From Arthrobacter agilis (GTDB lineage: Bacteria; Actinomycetota; Actinomycetes; Actinomycetales; Micrococcaceae): DNA of 64,000 nucleotides. Positions 7,833-17,454 of the stretch are shown here, one piece after another. Position numbers and translations under genes: made by a program. Position 1 is the first letter of the stretch. Each line of letters starts with the position of its first letter. The notes under the pieces were generated by a model. The model was not told the origin of the DNA. It did not search any database and saw only the letters and a list, made by a program, of their open reading frames with translations. The stretch covers positions 124,001 to 188,000 of the forward strand of contig NZ_VHIM01000002.1 of assembly GCF_006494655.1 (NCBI RefSeq), in the 5' to 3' direction.

Positions 7833-9353
7833 TCACGACGCCGCCGCCACGGCGTAGTGCTGCTCGATCAGCGCGCGGACCTCGTCGTGGCAGCCACCGC
7901 ACCCGGTGCCGGCGCGCGTCGCCGCGGACACCTCCCGCACGCTCGCACACCCCGCATGGACGGCGTCCTCCACCGTCCCCCGGGTGATGCCGGCGCACCG
8001 GCAAAGGGTGGTGTCGGGTCCCGGTGGCACGGCCGGGGCCCCGCCGTCGACGCTGTCGAGGCGGAGGAGACTCGAGCGATCGGCCGGCAGCTCGTCGCCG
8101 CGCTCGAACAGCAGCACCAGTTCCGCGCCGGTCCGCGGCATTCCCACGCAGACCAGGCCGGTGAGGACGCCGTCGCGCGTCACCATCTTCGCGTAGCGCC
8201 CGTGACCCGGATCAGTCCAGACGGCCACAGCGAGACCCGGTTCCACCGACCACGGGTCCGCGTCGGTCTCACCTGCGGTGACGGCATCGACGCCGCGGGC
8301 CTTGAGGAGCAGGAGGGCCTCGCGCCGGTCAGGAGGGCAGGCGGCGGAGACGGGCTCGTTGGTCAGCTCGGCGGCGAAGGCCAGACCGAGCTGGTCCGCC
8401 TGCTGCCATCCCGGGCCGATCAGCCCCTGGGGCGCGGTGTTCCCGGCGCAGGCGTCACAGGAGGGCTCCCAGCAGCGCACCTCGGCGCAGTCGCCGATCG
8501 CCCAGATGTCGAGGGTGTCGAGCGCCCGGAGGTCGTGGTCCACGAGGATCCCCGCGGCGGTGTTCAGGTCGCAGGCGTCGGCGAGTTCGGTGCGCGGACG
8601 CACACCGCAGGCGAGGACCAGCGCTCCGCCCTCGATGGTCGTGCCGCCCTCGAGGGAGAGACCCGAGAAGCGACCCCGCGTCAGGGTGACGCCGGTGGAG
8701 ACGCCTCCGACCACGGTGATGCCGGTGCGGGCGAGTGCGGCTCCGAGTACTCGGGCGCCGTCCCCGAGGATGCGTTCCAGAGGAGCGCGGCCGGTATGGA
8801 CGAGGGTCACCCGCGCGCCCTCCTCGGCGGCGGCGAGGGCGGCCTCGATGCCGAGGATGCCGCCGCCCAGCACCACGATGTGCTGCTCCGCTGCCATCGC
8901 GGCGGAGAGGGCCCGAGCGTCCGCGAGGTCCCGGAGGAACGTGACGCCCGCGGGGAGGGAGCCGGCGCCGAGGCCCGTGAGACGGGGCAGCACGGGGCGC
9001 GATCCGGTGGCGAGGACGAGGCGGTCGTAGTCGACGGCCCGGCCGTCGTCGAGCAGGACGCGCCGGAACGGTCTGTCCACCCGCGCGACACGGGCCCCGA
9101 GCCTGACGTCGATGCCCCGAGCAGCCAGCGCTGCGGCGTCGGCCAGCCGGACGGCGGTGACGGGCGTGCGACCCACGGCGACGTCCGCGACCAGGACGCG
9201 GTTGTACGCCGGCTCGGGTTCCTGGCCAAGCACGGTCACCGCGGCCGAGCCTGCGGTGACGAGCGGTTCCAGATGCTCGAGCAGGCGGGCCGCGACGGGC
9301 CCGAACCCCACGATCACGATGCGCTCCGGCCCGGCGGCGGAAGAATCTCTCAT
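7833..9353 (-). CDS. nasB: FAD/NAD(P)-dependent oxidoreductase with BFD [2Fe-2S] domain, probable nitrate reductase electron-transfer subunit
   Basis: A 506-aa flavoprotein. It has two nucleotide-binding folds (VIVGFGPVAARLLEHLEPL near residue 13 and VVLGGGILGIEAALAAAEEG about residue 160), the FAD motif LDIWAIGDCAE, and a C-terminal BFD-like [2Fe-2S] region (LCRCAGITRG ... GTGCGGCHDEV). It resembles the N-terminal half of NirB without the siroheme part, as does NasB of Bacillus, which passes electrons from NADH to nitrate reductase NasA. The start codon at 9353 overlaps the nasA stop by ATGA, so the two are translationally coupled and very probably form one enzyme. An in-frame extension upstream into nasA is not meaningful. 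Confidence 0.85.
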   Translation of the reverse strand: MRDSSAAGPERIVIVGFGPVAARLLEHLEPLVTAGSAAVTVLGQEPEPAYNRVLVADVAVGRTPVTAVRLADAAALAARGIDVRLGARVARVDRPFRRVLLDDGRAVDYDRLVLATGSRPVLPRLTGLGAGSLPAGVTFLRDLADARALSAAMAAEQHIVVLGGGILGIEAALAAAEEGARVTLVHTGRAPLERILGDGARVLGAALARTGITVVGGVSTGVTLTRGRFSGLSLEGGTTIEGGALVLACGVRPRTELADACDLNTAAGILVDHDLRALDTLDIWAIGDCAEVRCWEPSCDACAGNTAPQGLIGPGWQQADQLGLAFAAELTNEPVSAACPPDRREALLLLKARGVDAVTAGETDADPWSVEPGLAVAVWTDPGHGRYAKMVTRDGVLTGLVCVGMPRTGAELVLLFERGDELPADRSSLLRLDSVDGGAPAVPPGPDTTLCRCAGITRGTVEDAVHAGCASVREVSAATRAGTGCGGCHDEVRALIEQHYAVAAAS

Positions 9354-11557
9354 GCGACGGCCACCCGCTCTTCCCCGACGGGCCGGTGCTCGCGGGCGGC
9401 GCTCGTCGTCACGCGCACCGGGGTGGTCTTGAACTCCGGCATGCCCGACACCGGGTCCGTGGAACCGCCCGTCAGGAGATTCGCGGTGCCCGCACCGGCG
9501 AAGTGGAAGGCGAGGAAGACGGTGTCCGGACGGATGTCGCCGCTGAGGTCCGCCGTGGCGCGCGCCTCTCCATGCGTGCTGGTGATGACGACGGCGTCGT
9601 CCTGGCGGATCCCCAGGGCCTGCGCGGTCGCGGGATGCACCTGCAGGCGGGGCCCCGGTCGGGCGGCGAGCAGTTCCGGCACGCGCCGCGTCTGCGCCCC
9701 CGACTGGTAGTGCTCGAGGAGGCGGCCCGTCGCCAGCAGCAGGGGTGCCGGGGTCCGGGACGCGGCAGCGTCGGCCCGGGGGGAGACCGGCACGAGGACG
9801 GCCCGGCCATCGGCGTGGGCGAAGGCATCGAGGAAGAGGCGCGGCGTGCCGGCGCTGCCGCTCGGGTACGGCCAGTAGGCGGGGGGCCCGCCGTCGAGCA
9901 CCGCGTAATCGAGCCCCGAGTAGTCGGCGAGGCCGCCGGCGCTGGCGCGGGCGAGTTCGTCGAACATCGTCCCGGGGTCGTCGCTGAACAGGGAGGGGGC
10001 CTCGAGCAGGCGTGCGAGTTCCCGCATGACCCACAGCTCACTGCGCGCACCCGGGGGCGGGACGACGGCGGGCCGGCGCCGGAGGACGCGCCCCTCCAGG
10101 TTGGTCACCGTGCCCTCCTCCTCCGCCCACTGCAGGACGGGCAGGACGACGTCGGCGAGGGCCGCGGTCTCGGAGAGGAAGAAGTCGGAGACGACGAGGA
10201 GGTCGAGGGACCTGAGCCCGTCGATGACCGCCGAGGCGTCGGGTGCCGACACGGCGGGATTCGCGCCGTGGACGAAGAGGCAGCGGGTGCCCCCGGCCCT
10301 GCCCAGTGAGGCGAGAAGCTCGACGGCGGGGAGGCCCGGGCCGGGAATGAGGGACTCCGGGACGCCCCGGACCGCTGCGACATGGGCGCGTGCGGCAGGA
10401 TCGGTGATCCTGCGGTAGCCGGGCAGCTGGTCCGCCTTCTGCCCGTGCTCACGGCCCCCCTGCCCGTTGCCCTGGCCCGTGAGGGTGCCGTACCCGCTCG
10501 CCGTCGTGCCGGGCAGGCCGAGGAGCAGGGCCAGATTGATCGCCGCCGTGGTGGTGTCGGTGCCGTCGGCGTGCTGCTCCACTCCGCGGCCGGTGAGGAT
10601 GTACGCACCCGGTCCGCCCTCCGCCGCGCTCCGGGCACCCCGGGCGAGCAGCCGCGCCGTCGCCCGGATCGCCGTGGCCGGTACGCCGGTGATGCCCTGC
10701 ACGCGCTCGGGCCACCAGCGTGCCAGCCCCCGGGCGACGTCGTCGTACCCGCGGGTGCGGGACGCCAGGAACGCCCGGTCCTCGAGGCCCTCGGCGACCA
10801 CCACGTGCGCCAGCCCGAGCAGGAGCGCGAGGTCGGTGCCGGGGGTGGGCTGGAGGTGGATGCCCCTGCCCTGCTCGGTGATGCGGGCGGTCGCCGAACG
10901 CCGGGGGTCGACGACGATCAGCCCACCTGCCGCCTGCGCCGCCCGGAGGTGCTGGACGAACGGTGGCATGGTGTCCGCGGCGTTGGAGCCGAGCAGCAGG
11001 ACCACGGACGCGTTCCCGAGATCGGCCAGCGGGAAGGGGAGGCCACGGTCCATCCCGAAGGCGCGGTTCCCGGCGGCTGCCGCCGACGACATGCAGAACC
11101 GGCCGTTGTAGTCGATGCGTGAGGTGCGCAGGGCCAGGCGCGCGAATTTGCCGAGGGTGTAGGCCTTCTCATTGGTGAGGCCGCCTCCGCCGAAGACCGC
11201 GACGGCGTCCTGACCGTGCTCGGACTGGATGCCCCGGACGCGATCGCTGATCAGTGGGAGTACCGCGCTCCACGTCGACTCGCGGAGGATCCCGTCGGGG
11301 TCGCGCAGCAGCGGCGCGGTCAGCCGGTCCGGGTGGCGGAGGAGTTCGGCGGCCGACCACCCCTTCCGGCAGAGCCCGCCGCGGTTCGTCGGGAAGTCAC
11401 GGCCGGTGACCGTGGCGCCGCCGTCGTGCGGTGCGGTGACCTCGTGGAGCCGGCCCTCACCGTGGCCCTGGTCCTGGCCCGCGAGCGGTGTCACCGTCAT
11501 GGCGCACTGGAGCGCGCAGTACGGGCAGTGCGTCGCGGTTCCCGCCTGCTGCCGCAC
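9350..11557 (-). CDS. nasA: Assimilatory nitrate reductase, molybdopterin catalytic subunit
   Basis: Reduces nitrate to nitrite in the cytoplasm. The 735-aa protein begins at GTG 11557. An N-terminal [4Fe-4S] site is formed by Cys11, Cys14, Cys18 (CPYCALQC) and Cys63 (GGLCRKGWSA). The molybdopterin oxidoreductase body includes NAADTMPPF and the FVHGANPAVSAPD segment. The C-terminal dinucleotide-binding domain includes LLLATGRLLEHYQSG and TDPVSGMPEFKTTPVRV, typical of the NasA/NarB group. There is no twin-arginine signal, as expected for an assimilatory enzyme. It lies between the transporter narK (3 bases upstream) and the NasB-like subunit (4-base overlap). Confidence 0.93.
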   Translation of the reverse strand: MRQQAGTATHCPYCALQCAMTVTPLAGQDQGHGEGRLHEVTAPHDGGATVTGRDFPTNRGGLCRKGWSAAELLRHPDRLTAPLLRDPDGILRESTWSAVLPLISDRVRGIQSEHGQDAVAVFGGGGLTNEKAYTLGKFARLALRTSRIDYNGRFCMSSAAAAGNRAFGMDRGLPFPLADLGNASVVLLLGSNAADTMPPFVQHLRAAQAAGGLIVVDPRRSATARITEQGRGIHLQPTPGTDLALLLGLAHVVVAEGLEDRAFLASRTRGYDDVARGLARWWPERVQGITGVPATAIRATARLLARGARSAAEGGPGAYILTGRGVEQHADGTDTTTAAINLALLLGLPGTTASGYGTLTGQGNGQGGREHGQKADQLPGYRRITDPAARAHVAAVRGVPESLIPGPGLPAVELLASLGRAGGTRCLFVHGANPAVSAPDASAVIDGLRSLDLLVVSDFFLSETAALADVVLPVLQWAEEEGTVTNLEGRVLRRRPAVVPPPGARSELWVMRELARLLEAPSLFSDDPGTMFDELARASAGGLADYSGLDYAVLDGGPPAYWPYPSGSAGTPRLFLDAFAHADGRAVLVPVSPRADAAASRTPAPLLLATGRLLEHYQSGAQTRRVPELLAARPGPRLQVHPATAQALGIRQDDAVVITSTHGEARATADLSGDIRPDTVFLAFHFAGAGTANLLTGGSTDPVSGMPEFKTTPVRVTTSAAREHRPVGEERVAVA

Positions 11558-11560
11558 GGC

Positions 11561-12961
11561 TCAGACCTTGCCGAGCGTCGAGGAGCGGCGGAGGTAGAAG
11601 AACCAGGTGACGGCGAGCATCAGGACATAGCCGGCCACGAAGCCGTAGAAGGCGCCGTCGTAGCTGCCGGACGCGCCCTTCGAGGCATTGAGCACCTGGG
11701 GGATCAGGAAGCCGCCGTAGGCGCCGACGGCGGAGATGAGGCCGAGGGCCGCGGCGGACATGCGGGCGGTGCTCACCGATTCGCGGAGATCGGCGGTCCC
11801 TGCGGCTGCACCCCGCCGGGCGAAGATGACGGGGATCATACGGTAGGTGGCGCCGTTGCCGGCACCGGCCGCCGCGAACAGGATCAGGAAGAGGCCGAGG
11901 AACAGCCAGAAGTTGGACAGCGGGAGCGTCCACACCACCGAGAGGGCGATGGCTGCCATGACCGCGAACGCGATCACGGTGATCATCGCCCCGCCGAAGC
12001 GATCGGCGAGGCGGCCGCCGAAGGGCCGGGCGAGGGAGCCGACGAGCGGGCCGAGGAAGGCGAGGGACAGCGTGGCCGGGCCCATGGCGAAGGTGGAGAA
12101 CGCGGGGAACGAATCGACGATGAGCTTGGGGAACACACCGGCGAAGCCGATGAACGAGCCGAACGTACCGATGTAGAGGAGGGCCATGATCCACAGGTGC
12201 GGCTCGCGGACGGCGGCGAGGGAGCCGGCGAGGTCGCTCTTCGCGTTGGACAGGTTGTCCATGTACTTCCAGGCGCCGAAGGCGGCGACCAGGATCAGCG
12301 GCACCCAGATCCACCCGGCGAGTGGGAGGTTCAGGGTGGCTGCGGCGCCGAGAGCGACGGCGACGGGGACCACGAACTGGGCGACGGCGGCACCGAGGTT
12401 GCCGCCGGCGGCGTTCAGGCCGAGGGCCCACCCCTTCTCGCGGGCCGGGTAGAAGAACGTGATGTTCGCCATCGAACTGGCGAAGTTGCCACCGCCGAAG
12501 CCGGCGAGGGCCGCGACGGCCAGCAGGACGCCGAACGGGGTGTCCGGGTTCGAGACGCAGAGGGCGAGTCCCACGGACGGGATGAGCAGGAGCAGCGCCG
12601 AGATGATGGTCCAGTTGCGGCCGCCCAGCCTCGGCACCATGAAGGTGTAGGGGATGCGGAGTGTCGCGCCCACGAGGGACGGCATGGAGATCAGCCAGAA
12701 GATCTGCGACGTGCTGAACGTGAACCCTGCCGCGGGGAGATACACGACGACGATCGACCAGAGCTGCCAGACCACGAAACCGAGGAACTCGCAGGCGATG
12801 GACCACTGCAGGTTGCGCTTGGCGATGGTCCTGCCGACGCTCGTCCACTGCGTGGTGTCCTCGGCGTCCCAGTTGTCGATCCAGCGGCCGGGGCGGTGGA
12901 CGAGGGGTCCGGCGCTCGCCGGCGGGGCGAGGGTGGGGGATGCTGCTTCGTCGATGCTCAC
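11561..12961 (-). CDS. narK: Nitrate/nitrite transporter, MFS NarK family
   Basis: A 466-aa major facilitator with about 12 membrane segments that imports nitrate and/or exports nitrite. Family marks are FTFSTSQIFWLISMPSLVG, the first nitrate signature GFGGGNFASSMANITFFYP and a second glycine-rich signature AAGGNLGAAVAQFVVPV. It begins at GTG 12961 after GGAGG with 6-base spacing and is the first gene of the narK-nasA-nasB operon. A GlnR-like site lies just upstream. Confidence 0.93.
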   Translation of the reverse strand: MSIDEAASPTLAPPASAGPLVHRPGRWIDNWDAEDTTQWTSVGRTIAKRNLQWSIACEFLGFVVWQLWSIVVVYLPAAGFTFSTSQIFWLISMPSLVGATLRIPYTFMVPRLGGRNWTIISALLLLIPSVGLALCVSNPDTPFGVLLAVAALAGFGGGNFASSMANITFFYPAREKGWALGLNAAGGNLGAAVAQFVVPVAVALGAAATLNLPLAGWIWVPLILVAAFGAWKYMDNLSNAKSDLAGSLAAVREPHLWIMALLYIGTFGSFIGFAGVFPKLIVDSFPAFSTFAMGPATLSLAFLGPLVGSLARPFGGRLADRFGGAMITVIAFAVMAAIALSVVWTLPLSNFWLFLGLFLILFAAAGAGNGATYRMIPVIFARRGAAAGTADLRESVSTARMSAAALGLISAVGAYGGFLIPQVLNASKGASGSYDGAFYGFVAGYVLMLAVTWFFYLRRSSTLGKV

Positions 12962-12988
12962 GGAGTCCTCCAGGGATGGTGTTCCAGC

Positions 12989-13004
12989 GTTTCCCTGAGG
13001 TTAG
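12989..13004 (-). promoter_or_regulatory. Candidate GlnR half-site pair upstream of narK
   Basis: On the minus strand the sequence is CTAAC, six bases, GAAAC, which differs from the actinobacterial GlnR pair GTnAC-N6-GAAAC only at the first base. It lies 28-43 bases before the narK start. GlnR control of nitrate assimilation is established in actinobacteria; the site itself is an inference from one match. Confidence 0.4.
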
Positions 13005-13118
13005 TGAGGCCGCGTTTCCGGTCCTGGCGCGTTGCGTAAACGCTCGGTGACGTTCACCTATCAGGCGGGGACCCGCACCGTGAGAACTTTCGGCCCGTGC
13101 GTGGCGTGTTGCGCAGGG

Positions 13119-14003
13119 TCAGTAGGACGACGCAGGCGGGAGGCCGAAGTGCTCCTCGAGGGTGGCGGTGCCTGCGGCGTCCATGGCCAGCGAGACCTCC
13201 CGGCCCACGAAGCGGAAGTGCCAGGGCTCGGCGGAGAACCCCGTGACACCGTTGGCGCCCAGGGGGTACCGCAGGATGATCCCGTACTCCGCCGCGTGCT
13301 CGGCCGCCCACCGGGCCGCGGCGGTCTCGGCGAAGCAGGACACGAGGGTGCAGGCGCCGTCGGCCTGCCCGATGTCGAATGCCAGGCCTGTCTGGTGCTC
13401 CGAATAGCCCGGCCTCGCGGAGACGGTGTCTGCTCCCGCGGCGTCCCCGTACTGGTTCACCCAGTAGGCGTAGGTGGACTCCTGGTTCGAGAAGGACCGG
13501 TAGCCGCTCACGAGGACCAGCTGGACGCCGTCCTGTGCCGCGGCCGCGAACATGGCTTCCACGGCAGCCGCCGTGTCCTGGCGGAGCAGGGCGTTGTCGG
13601 TCGCGATGGCGACATCGGGCAGGCGCAGCCCTGCAGGAGCGAAATCCAGGGGCGCGAGCGGCCGCTGCTTGTTCACGACGACGTCGACGGCGCCCGGATC
13701 GCGGTGCCGGCCCGCAGAATTCGCGTCGGGAGGTGCGGGTGACGGACCTGCCGCAGCGCCGGCCGACGATGCCGTCGGGGGTGCCGTGGGGGAGGGCTCC
13801 CGCTGCTGGGGTGCGGGCAGCACTCCGGCAGGGGCCGGAAGATCAGCGGCCGGGGGTGCCGCCGACGGCGCGGGTGATGCCGGCGCCGTGTCCCCCGCCG
13901 GGGTCGCGCCGGCCGGGGTGTCGGGAGAGGAGCACGCTGCGAGCGAGGTCACCGTGAGGGACGCCAGCAGGAGAGCGGGAAGGAGCGACGGCGGGACGCG
14001 CAC
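13119..14003 (-). CDS. D-alanyl-D-alanine carboxypeptidase lipoprotein, VanY family
   Basis: A 294-aa exported enzyme that probably trims the terminal D-Ala of peptidoglycan stems. A lipoprotein signal ends in SLAAC with Cys24 as the lipid-anchored residue, followed by a long Pro/Ala-rich linker (about 25-100). The catalytic VanY domain occupies roughly 105-290. The zinc motifs are SEHQTGLAFD with His203 and Asp210 and EPWHFRF with Glu259 and His262. Start is GTG 14003. It begins 1 base after the coaA stop on the same strand, so it is probably transcribed with coaA. Confidence 0.9.
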   Translation of the reverse strand: MRVPPSLLPALLLASLTVTSLAACSSPDTPAGATPAGDTAPASPAPSAAPPAADLPAPAGVLPAPQQREPSPTAPPTASSAGAAAGPSPAPPDANSAGRHRDPGAVDVVVNKQRPLAPLDFAPAGLRLPDVAIATDNALLRQDTAAAVEAMFAAAAQDGVQLVLVSGYRSFSNQESTYAYWVNQYGDAAGADTVSARPGYSEHQTGLAFDIGQADGACTLVSCFAETAAARWAAEHAAEYGIILRYPLGANGVTGFSAEPWHFRFVGREVSLAMDAAGTATLEEHFGLPPASSY

Positions 14004-14004
14004 C

Positions 14005-14982
14005 TCAGGTCTTCCGGAGCAGCATGCGTCGGACGGAGTGGTCGGCGTCCTTGGTCAGGACCAGTTGCGCGCGGCCCCGGGTGGGCAGCACGTTGGCCAG
14101 CAGGTTCGGCTCGTTGATGCGCTCCCAGATCCCGGACGCCGTCTCCCGTGCCTCCTCGTCGCTGAGGTTCGCATAGCGGTGGAAATAGGATTCGGGATCC
14201 GCGAACGCGCTCGAGCGCAGGGACTGGAAACGGTGGATGTACCACTGCCTGATGTTCGCGGTCTTCGCGTCCACGTAGATGGAGAAGTCGAAGAAGTCGC
14301 TCAGCGCGAGTCCGGTGATGCCGTCGGGACGCGGCCGCGCCGGGGCGAGGACGTTCAGGCCCTCGACGATCAGCACGTCCGGCCGGCGCACGACGATCTC
14401 CCGCTCCGGGACGATGTCGTACGTGAGATGCGAGTACCAGGGTGCCGTCACCTCGGCGGCACCGCTCTTGACCTCGCTGACGAAGCGCAGCAGCCGGCGC
14501 CGGTCGTAGGACTCCGGGAAGCCCTTGCGCTGCATGAGGCCGCGCCGTTCCAGTTCGGCATTGGGGTAGAGGAAGCCGTCCGTGGTGATGAGCTCCACGT
14601 TGGGGGTGTCCGGCCAGCGCCGCAGGAGTTCCCGGAGCACCCTCGCCGTCGTGGACTTGCCCACCGCCACCGACCCGGCGACGCCGATCACGAAGGGGGT
14701 CCGTGTGGTGGTCTCGCCGAGGAACGTGTTGGTGGCCGTGTGCAGCCGGCCGGCCGCGGCGGTGTACAGGTTCAGCAGGCGGGAGAGCGGCAGGTAGACC
14801 TCCCGCACCTCGTCGAGGTTGAGCGCGTCGCCGAGCCCGCGCAGACGCTGCACGTCCTCCACGTTCAGGGGGCTCTCGATCTCGTGCGAGAGCCGCGACC
14901 ACATCTGGCGGTCCAGCTCGACGAAGGGGGTGAAGGATTCGGCACTCGTGGCCTGCTGCGTGCCCGTGCTTCTCTCACTCAC
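14005..14982 (-). CDS. coaA: Type I pantothenate kinase
   Basis: Phosphorylates pantothenate in the first step of coenzyme A synthesis. The 325-aa product has the P-loop [12 protein letters not shown] at 100-111 and the family blocks [16 protein letters not shown] and [16 protein letters not shown]. The GTG at 14982 is preferred: the frame stays open to 15045, but that would overlap the divergent glmS start, and a -10 like CAGAAT (14989-14994, minus strand) lies exactly 6 bases before GTG 14982. The mRNA is therefore probably leaderless. Confidence 0.95.
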   Translation of the reverse strand: MSERSTGTQQATSAESFTPFVELDRQMWSRLSHEIESPLNVEDVQRLRGLGDALNLDEVREVYLPLSRLLNLYTAAAGRLHTATNTFLGETTTRTPFVIGVAGSVAVGKSTTARVLRELLRRWPDTPNVELITTDGFLYPNAELERRGLMQRKGFPESYDRRRLLRFVSEVKSGAAEVTAPWYSHLTYDIVPEREIVVRRPDVLIVEGLNVLAPARPRPDGITGLALSDFFDFSIYVDAKTANIRQWYIHRFQSLRSSAFADPESYFHRYANLSDEEARETASGIWERINEPNLLANVLPTRGRAQLVLTKDADHSVRRMLLRKT

Positions 14983-14988
14983 CCGACG

Positions 14989-15036
14989 ATTCTGCCCGGT
15001 GGCCTGCGCATTAACCAACACGGCCCCCGGTAGGCT
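14989..15036. promoter_or_regulatory. Back-to-back promoters of coaA and glmS
   Basis: The minus-strand -10 CAGAAT (14989-14994) is 6 bases from the coaA GTG, with TTGGTT as a possible -35 at 18-base spacing. The plus-strand -10 TAGGCT (15031-15036) is 7 bases from the glmS ATG. Both starts lack a clear ribosome binding site, and the two promoters share about 36 bases. Confidence 0.6.
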
Positions 15037-15043
15037 TGGGGGC

Positions 15044-16984
15044 ATGTGTGGAATTGTGGGATATGTGGGCCGGGACCACGGCCAGGGAACGACGACGCTC
15101 GATGCGGTAGCCCCGGCGTTCGGTCAGGAACCAGTCGACGCGCAGCACGGCGCCCTCGACGTCGTCATGGAGGGGCTCCGGCGCCTCGAGTACCGCGGCT
15201 ACGATTCCGCGGGTGTCGCGGTCATCACGCCGGCCGGGATCGAGTCCCGGAAGAAGGCCGGGAAGCTCACCAACCTGGTCGAGGAGCTGGCATCGGACCC
15301 CCTGCCGCGCTCGCTGACGGGGATCGGGCACACGCGCTGGGCGACCCACGGCGGACCGACCGACCAGAATGCGCACCCGCACCTGGCCGACGACGGCCGG
15401 CTGGCGCTCATCCACAACGGCATCATCGAGAACTACGCCGAGCTGAAGGCGGAACTCACGCGTGGGGGCTTGACCTTCCTCTCCGACACGGACACCGAGG
15501 TGGCCGCCGGGCTCGTCGGCTCCATCTACCGCGGTCTCGTCGAGAGCGGCGTCGACGGCGACCGCCTGACCATCGCGCTCCAGCAGGCCTGCCAGCGTCT
15601 CGAGGGCGCCTTCACGCTCCTTGCCATCCACGAGGACCAGCCCGGCGTCGTCGTGGCCGGCCGCCGCAACTCGCCCCTCGTCGTGGGACTGGGCGACGGC
15701 GAGAACTTCCTGGGCTCCGACGTCTCGGGGTTCATCGACTTCACCCGGCGTGCCGTCGAACTCGGACAGGACCAGATCGTCACGATCACGCCCGAGGACG
15801 TCACCATCACCGACTTCTTCGGAGCGCCCGCCGAGGGCACCGAGTTCCACGTCAGCTGGGACGCTGCTGCCGCGGAGAAGGGCGGATTCGCGTCCTTCAT
15901 GGAGAAGGAGATCCACGACCAGCCGGACGCCGTGGGGCAGACCCTCCTGGGCCGCTCCGACGTCTCGGGCAACCTGGTCCTCGATGAGCTGCGCATCGAC
16001 GAGTCGATCCTGCGCTCCGTCGACAAGATCGTGGTGCTCGCCTGCGGCACGTCCGCCTATGCAGGACAGGTGGCCAAGTACGCCATCGAGCACTGGTGCC
16101 GCATCCCGACCGAAGTGGAGCTCTCCCACGAGTTCCGGTACCGCGACCCGATCGTGAACGAGAAGACCCTCGTGGTCGCCATCTCGCAGTCCGGGGAGAC
16201 CATGGACACGCTCATGGCCGTCCGGTACGCCCGCGAGCAGGGCGCCAAGGTCGTGGCCATCTGCAACACCAACGGCTCCACCATCCCGCGTGAATCCGAC
16301 GCCGTCCTCTACACGCACGCCGGTCCGGAGATCGCCGTCGCGTCCACCAAGGCGTTCCTCGCGCAGATCACCGCCGCGTACCTGCTGGGCCTGTACCTGG
16401 CGCAGCTGCGCGGCAACAAGTACCGCGACGAGATCGCCGACGTCATGAAGGACCTCTCCGAGATCCCCGCGAAGATCCAGGCGATCCTCGACGACGCCGA
16501 CAAGATCAAGCAGCTCGGCGCGGACATGGCGAACGCGAAGTCCGTGCTGTTCCTCGGCCGCCACGTCGGCTTCCCGGTCGCCATGGAGGGCGCGCTCAAG
16601 CTCAAGGAGCTCGCCTACATCCATGCCGAGGGCTTCGCCGCCGGGGAGCTCAAGCACGGTCCGATCGCGCTGATCGAACAGGGCCAGCCCGTCGTCGTCG
16701 TGATGCCCTCCTCGAGCGCGCGGGATTCCCTGCACGCCAAGGTGGTCTCGAACGTCCAGGAGATCAGGGCACGCGGAGCCGTGACGATCGTCATCGCGGA
16801 AGAGGGGGACACCTCGGTGGAGGCCTACTCGGAGCACGTCTTCTACGTCCCCGCCTCCCCGACGCTGCTGGCGCCGCTGCTCACCACCGTCCCGCTGCAG
16901 ATCTTCGCCCTGGCCCTCGCCAGTGCCAAGGGCTACGACGTGGACCAGCCCCGCAACCTGGCGAAGTCGGTCACGGTTGAGTAG
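15044..16984 (+). CDS. glmS: Glutamine--fructose-6-phosphate aminotransferase
   Basis: Makes glucosamine-6-phosphate from fructose-6-phosphate and glutamine, the committed step to UDP-GlcNAc. The 646-aa protein starts MCGIVGYVG with Cys2 as the glutaminase nucleophile. An upstream in-frame extension is not credible. The glutaminase domain (about 1-260, including [13 protein letters not shown] and [11 protein letters not shown]) has an insertion after residue 9 that is common in actinobacteria. Two SIS sugar-isomerase domains follow ([37 protein letters not shown]), and the C-terminus ends [13 protein letters not shown] -10 TAGGCT 7 bases before the ATG implies a leaderless mRNA. Confidence 0.97.
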   Translation: MCGIVGYVGRDHGQGTTTLDAVAPAFGQEPVDAQHGALDVVMEGLRRLEYRGYDSAGVAVITPAGIESRKKAGKLTNLVEELASDPLPRSLTGIGHTRWATHGGPTDQNAHPHLADDGRLALIHNGIIENYAELKAELTRGGLTFLSDTDTEVAAGLVGSIYRGLVESGVDGDRLTIALQQACQRLEGAFTLLAIHEDQPGVVVAGRRNSPLVVGLGDGENFLGSDVSGFIDFTRRAVELGQDQIVTITPEDVTITDFFGAPAEGTEFHVSWDAAAAEKGGFASFMEKEIHDQPDAVGQTLLGRSDVSGNLVLDELRIDESILRSVDKIVVLACGTSAYAGQVAKYAIEHWCRIPTEVELSHEFRYRDPIVNEKTLVVAISQSGETMDTLMAVRYAREQGAKVVAICNTNGSTIPRESDAVLYTHAGPEIAVASTKAFLAQITAAYLLGLYLAQLRGNKYRDEIADVMKDLSEIPAKIQAILDDADKIKQLGADMANAKSVLFLGRHVGFPVAMEGALKLKELAYIHAEGFAAGELKHGPIALIEQGQPVVVVMPSSSARDSLHAKVVSNVQEIRARGAVTIVIAEEGDTSVEAYSEHVFYVPASPTLLAPLLTTVPLQIFALALASAKGYDVDQPRNLAKSVTVE

Positions 16985-16995
16985 AGCCACCCGGC

Positions 16996-17021
16996 TGCCG
17001 CCACGGATGACCGTGGCGGCA
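16996..17021 (+). terminator. Hairpin between glmS and acpS
   Basis: A perfect 11-bp stem (TGCCGCCACGG with CCGTGGCGGCA) closes an ATGA loop 11 bases after the glmS stop. No T-run follows, so it may only attenuate transcription or stabilise the glmS 3' end, because acpS begins 17 bases further on. Confidence 0.6.
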
Positions 17022-17038
17022 GATCGCGGAGCGCCCTG

Positions 17039-17410
17039 ATGATCGTCGGTATCGGCGTGGACGTGGTGGACATCGAGCGCTTCCGGAAGCAGCTCGAGCG
17101 CACCCCCGCCCTCGTGGAGCGGCTCTTCGTGCCGTCGGAACGCGGGCTCAACACGCGGTCGCTCGCTGCACGCTTCGCCGCCAAGGAGGCCATCGCCAAG
17201 GCGCTCGGCGCGCCGGTCGGCATGAACTGGCAGCACTGCACCATCGACGTCGACGCCGCCGGAGCGCCCTCCGTGGTGGTCGACGGCACCGTGGCCGAGG
17301 CCGCGCGCGCCCGCGGCGTCGAGACCTGGCACCTGTCGATCAGCCACGACGGGGGCCTTGCCACGGCAATGGTCGTCGCGGAAGGCCGGACCTCGTCCGC
17401 AACCGATTAG
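17039..17410 (+). CDS. acpS: Holo-[acyl-carrier-protein] synthase
   Basis: Transfers 4'-phosphopantetheine from CoA to the fatty-acid acyl carrier protein. At 123 aa it has the usual length. It begins with the AcpS signature [15 protein letters not shown], holds the [12 protein letters not shown] helix with the catalytic Glu, and ends in the [13 protein letters not shown] strand. GGAG lies about 6 bases before the ATG. It sits between glmS and nnrDE as in other actinobacteria. Confidence 0.95.
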   Translation: MIVGIGVDVVDIERFRKQLERTPALVERLFVPSERGLNTRSLAARFAAKEAIAKALGAPVGMNWQHCTIDVDAAGAPSVVVDGTVAEAARARGVETWHLSISHDGGLATAMVVAEGRTSSATD

Positions 17411-17454
17411 TAACCGTACTGATTACCGCCCGGCTTACCGCTAAGCTCGACCAT

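Noticed and set aside
11216-13039. 607-aa plus-strand open frame opposite narK and nasA
   Set aside because: Composition is Gly/Glu/Arg/His repeats typical of a shadow frame; the minus-strand genes are unmistakable.
12980-13060. LacI-type operator near narK (GTAAACGCTCGG, GCGTTTCC)
   Set aside because: The halves are not symmetric around CG; the GlnR-type reading fits the position and gene better.
14982-15045. Longer coaA beginning at 15045
   Set aside because: It would overlap the divergent glmS start and has no ribosome site, whereas GTG 14982 is placed 6 bases from a -10 box.
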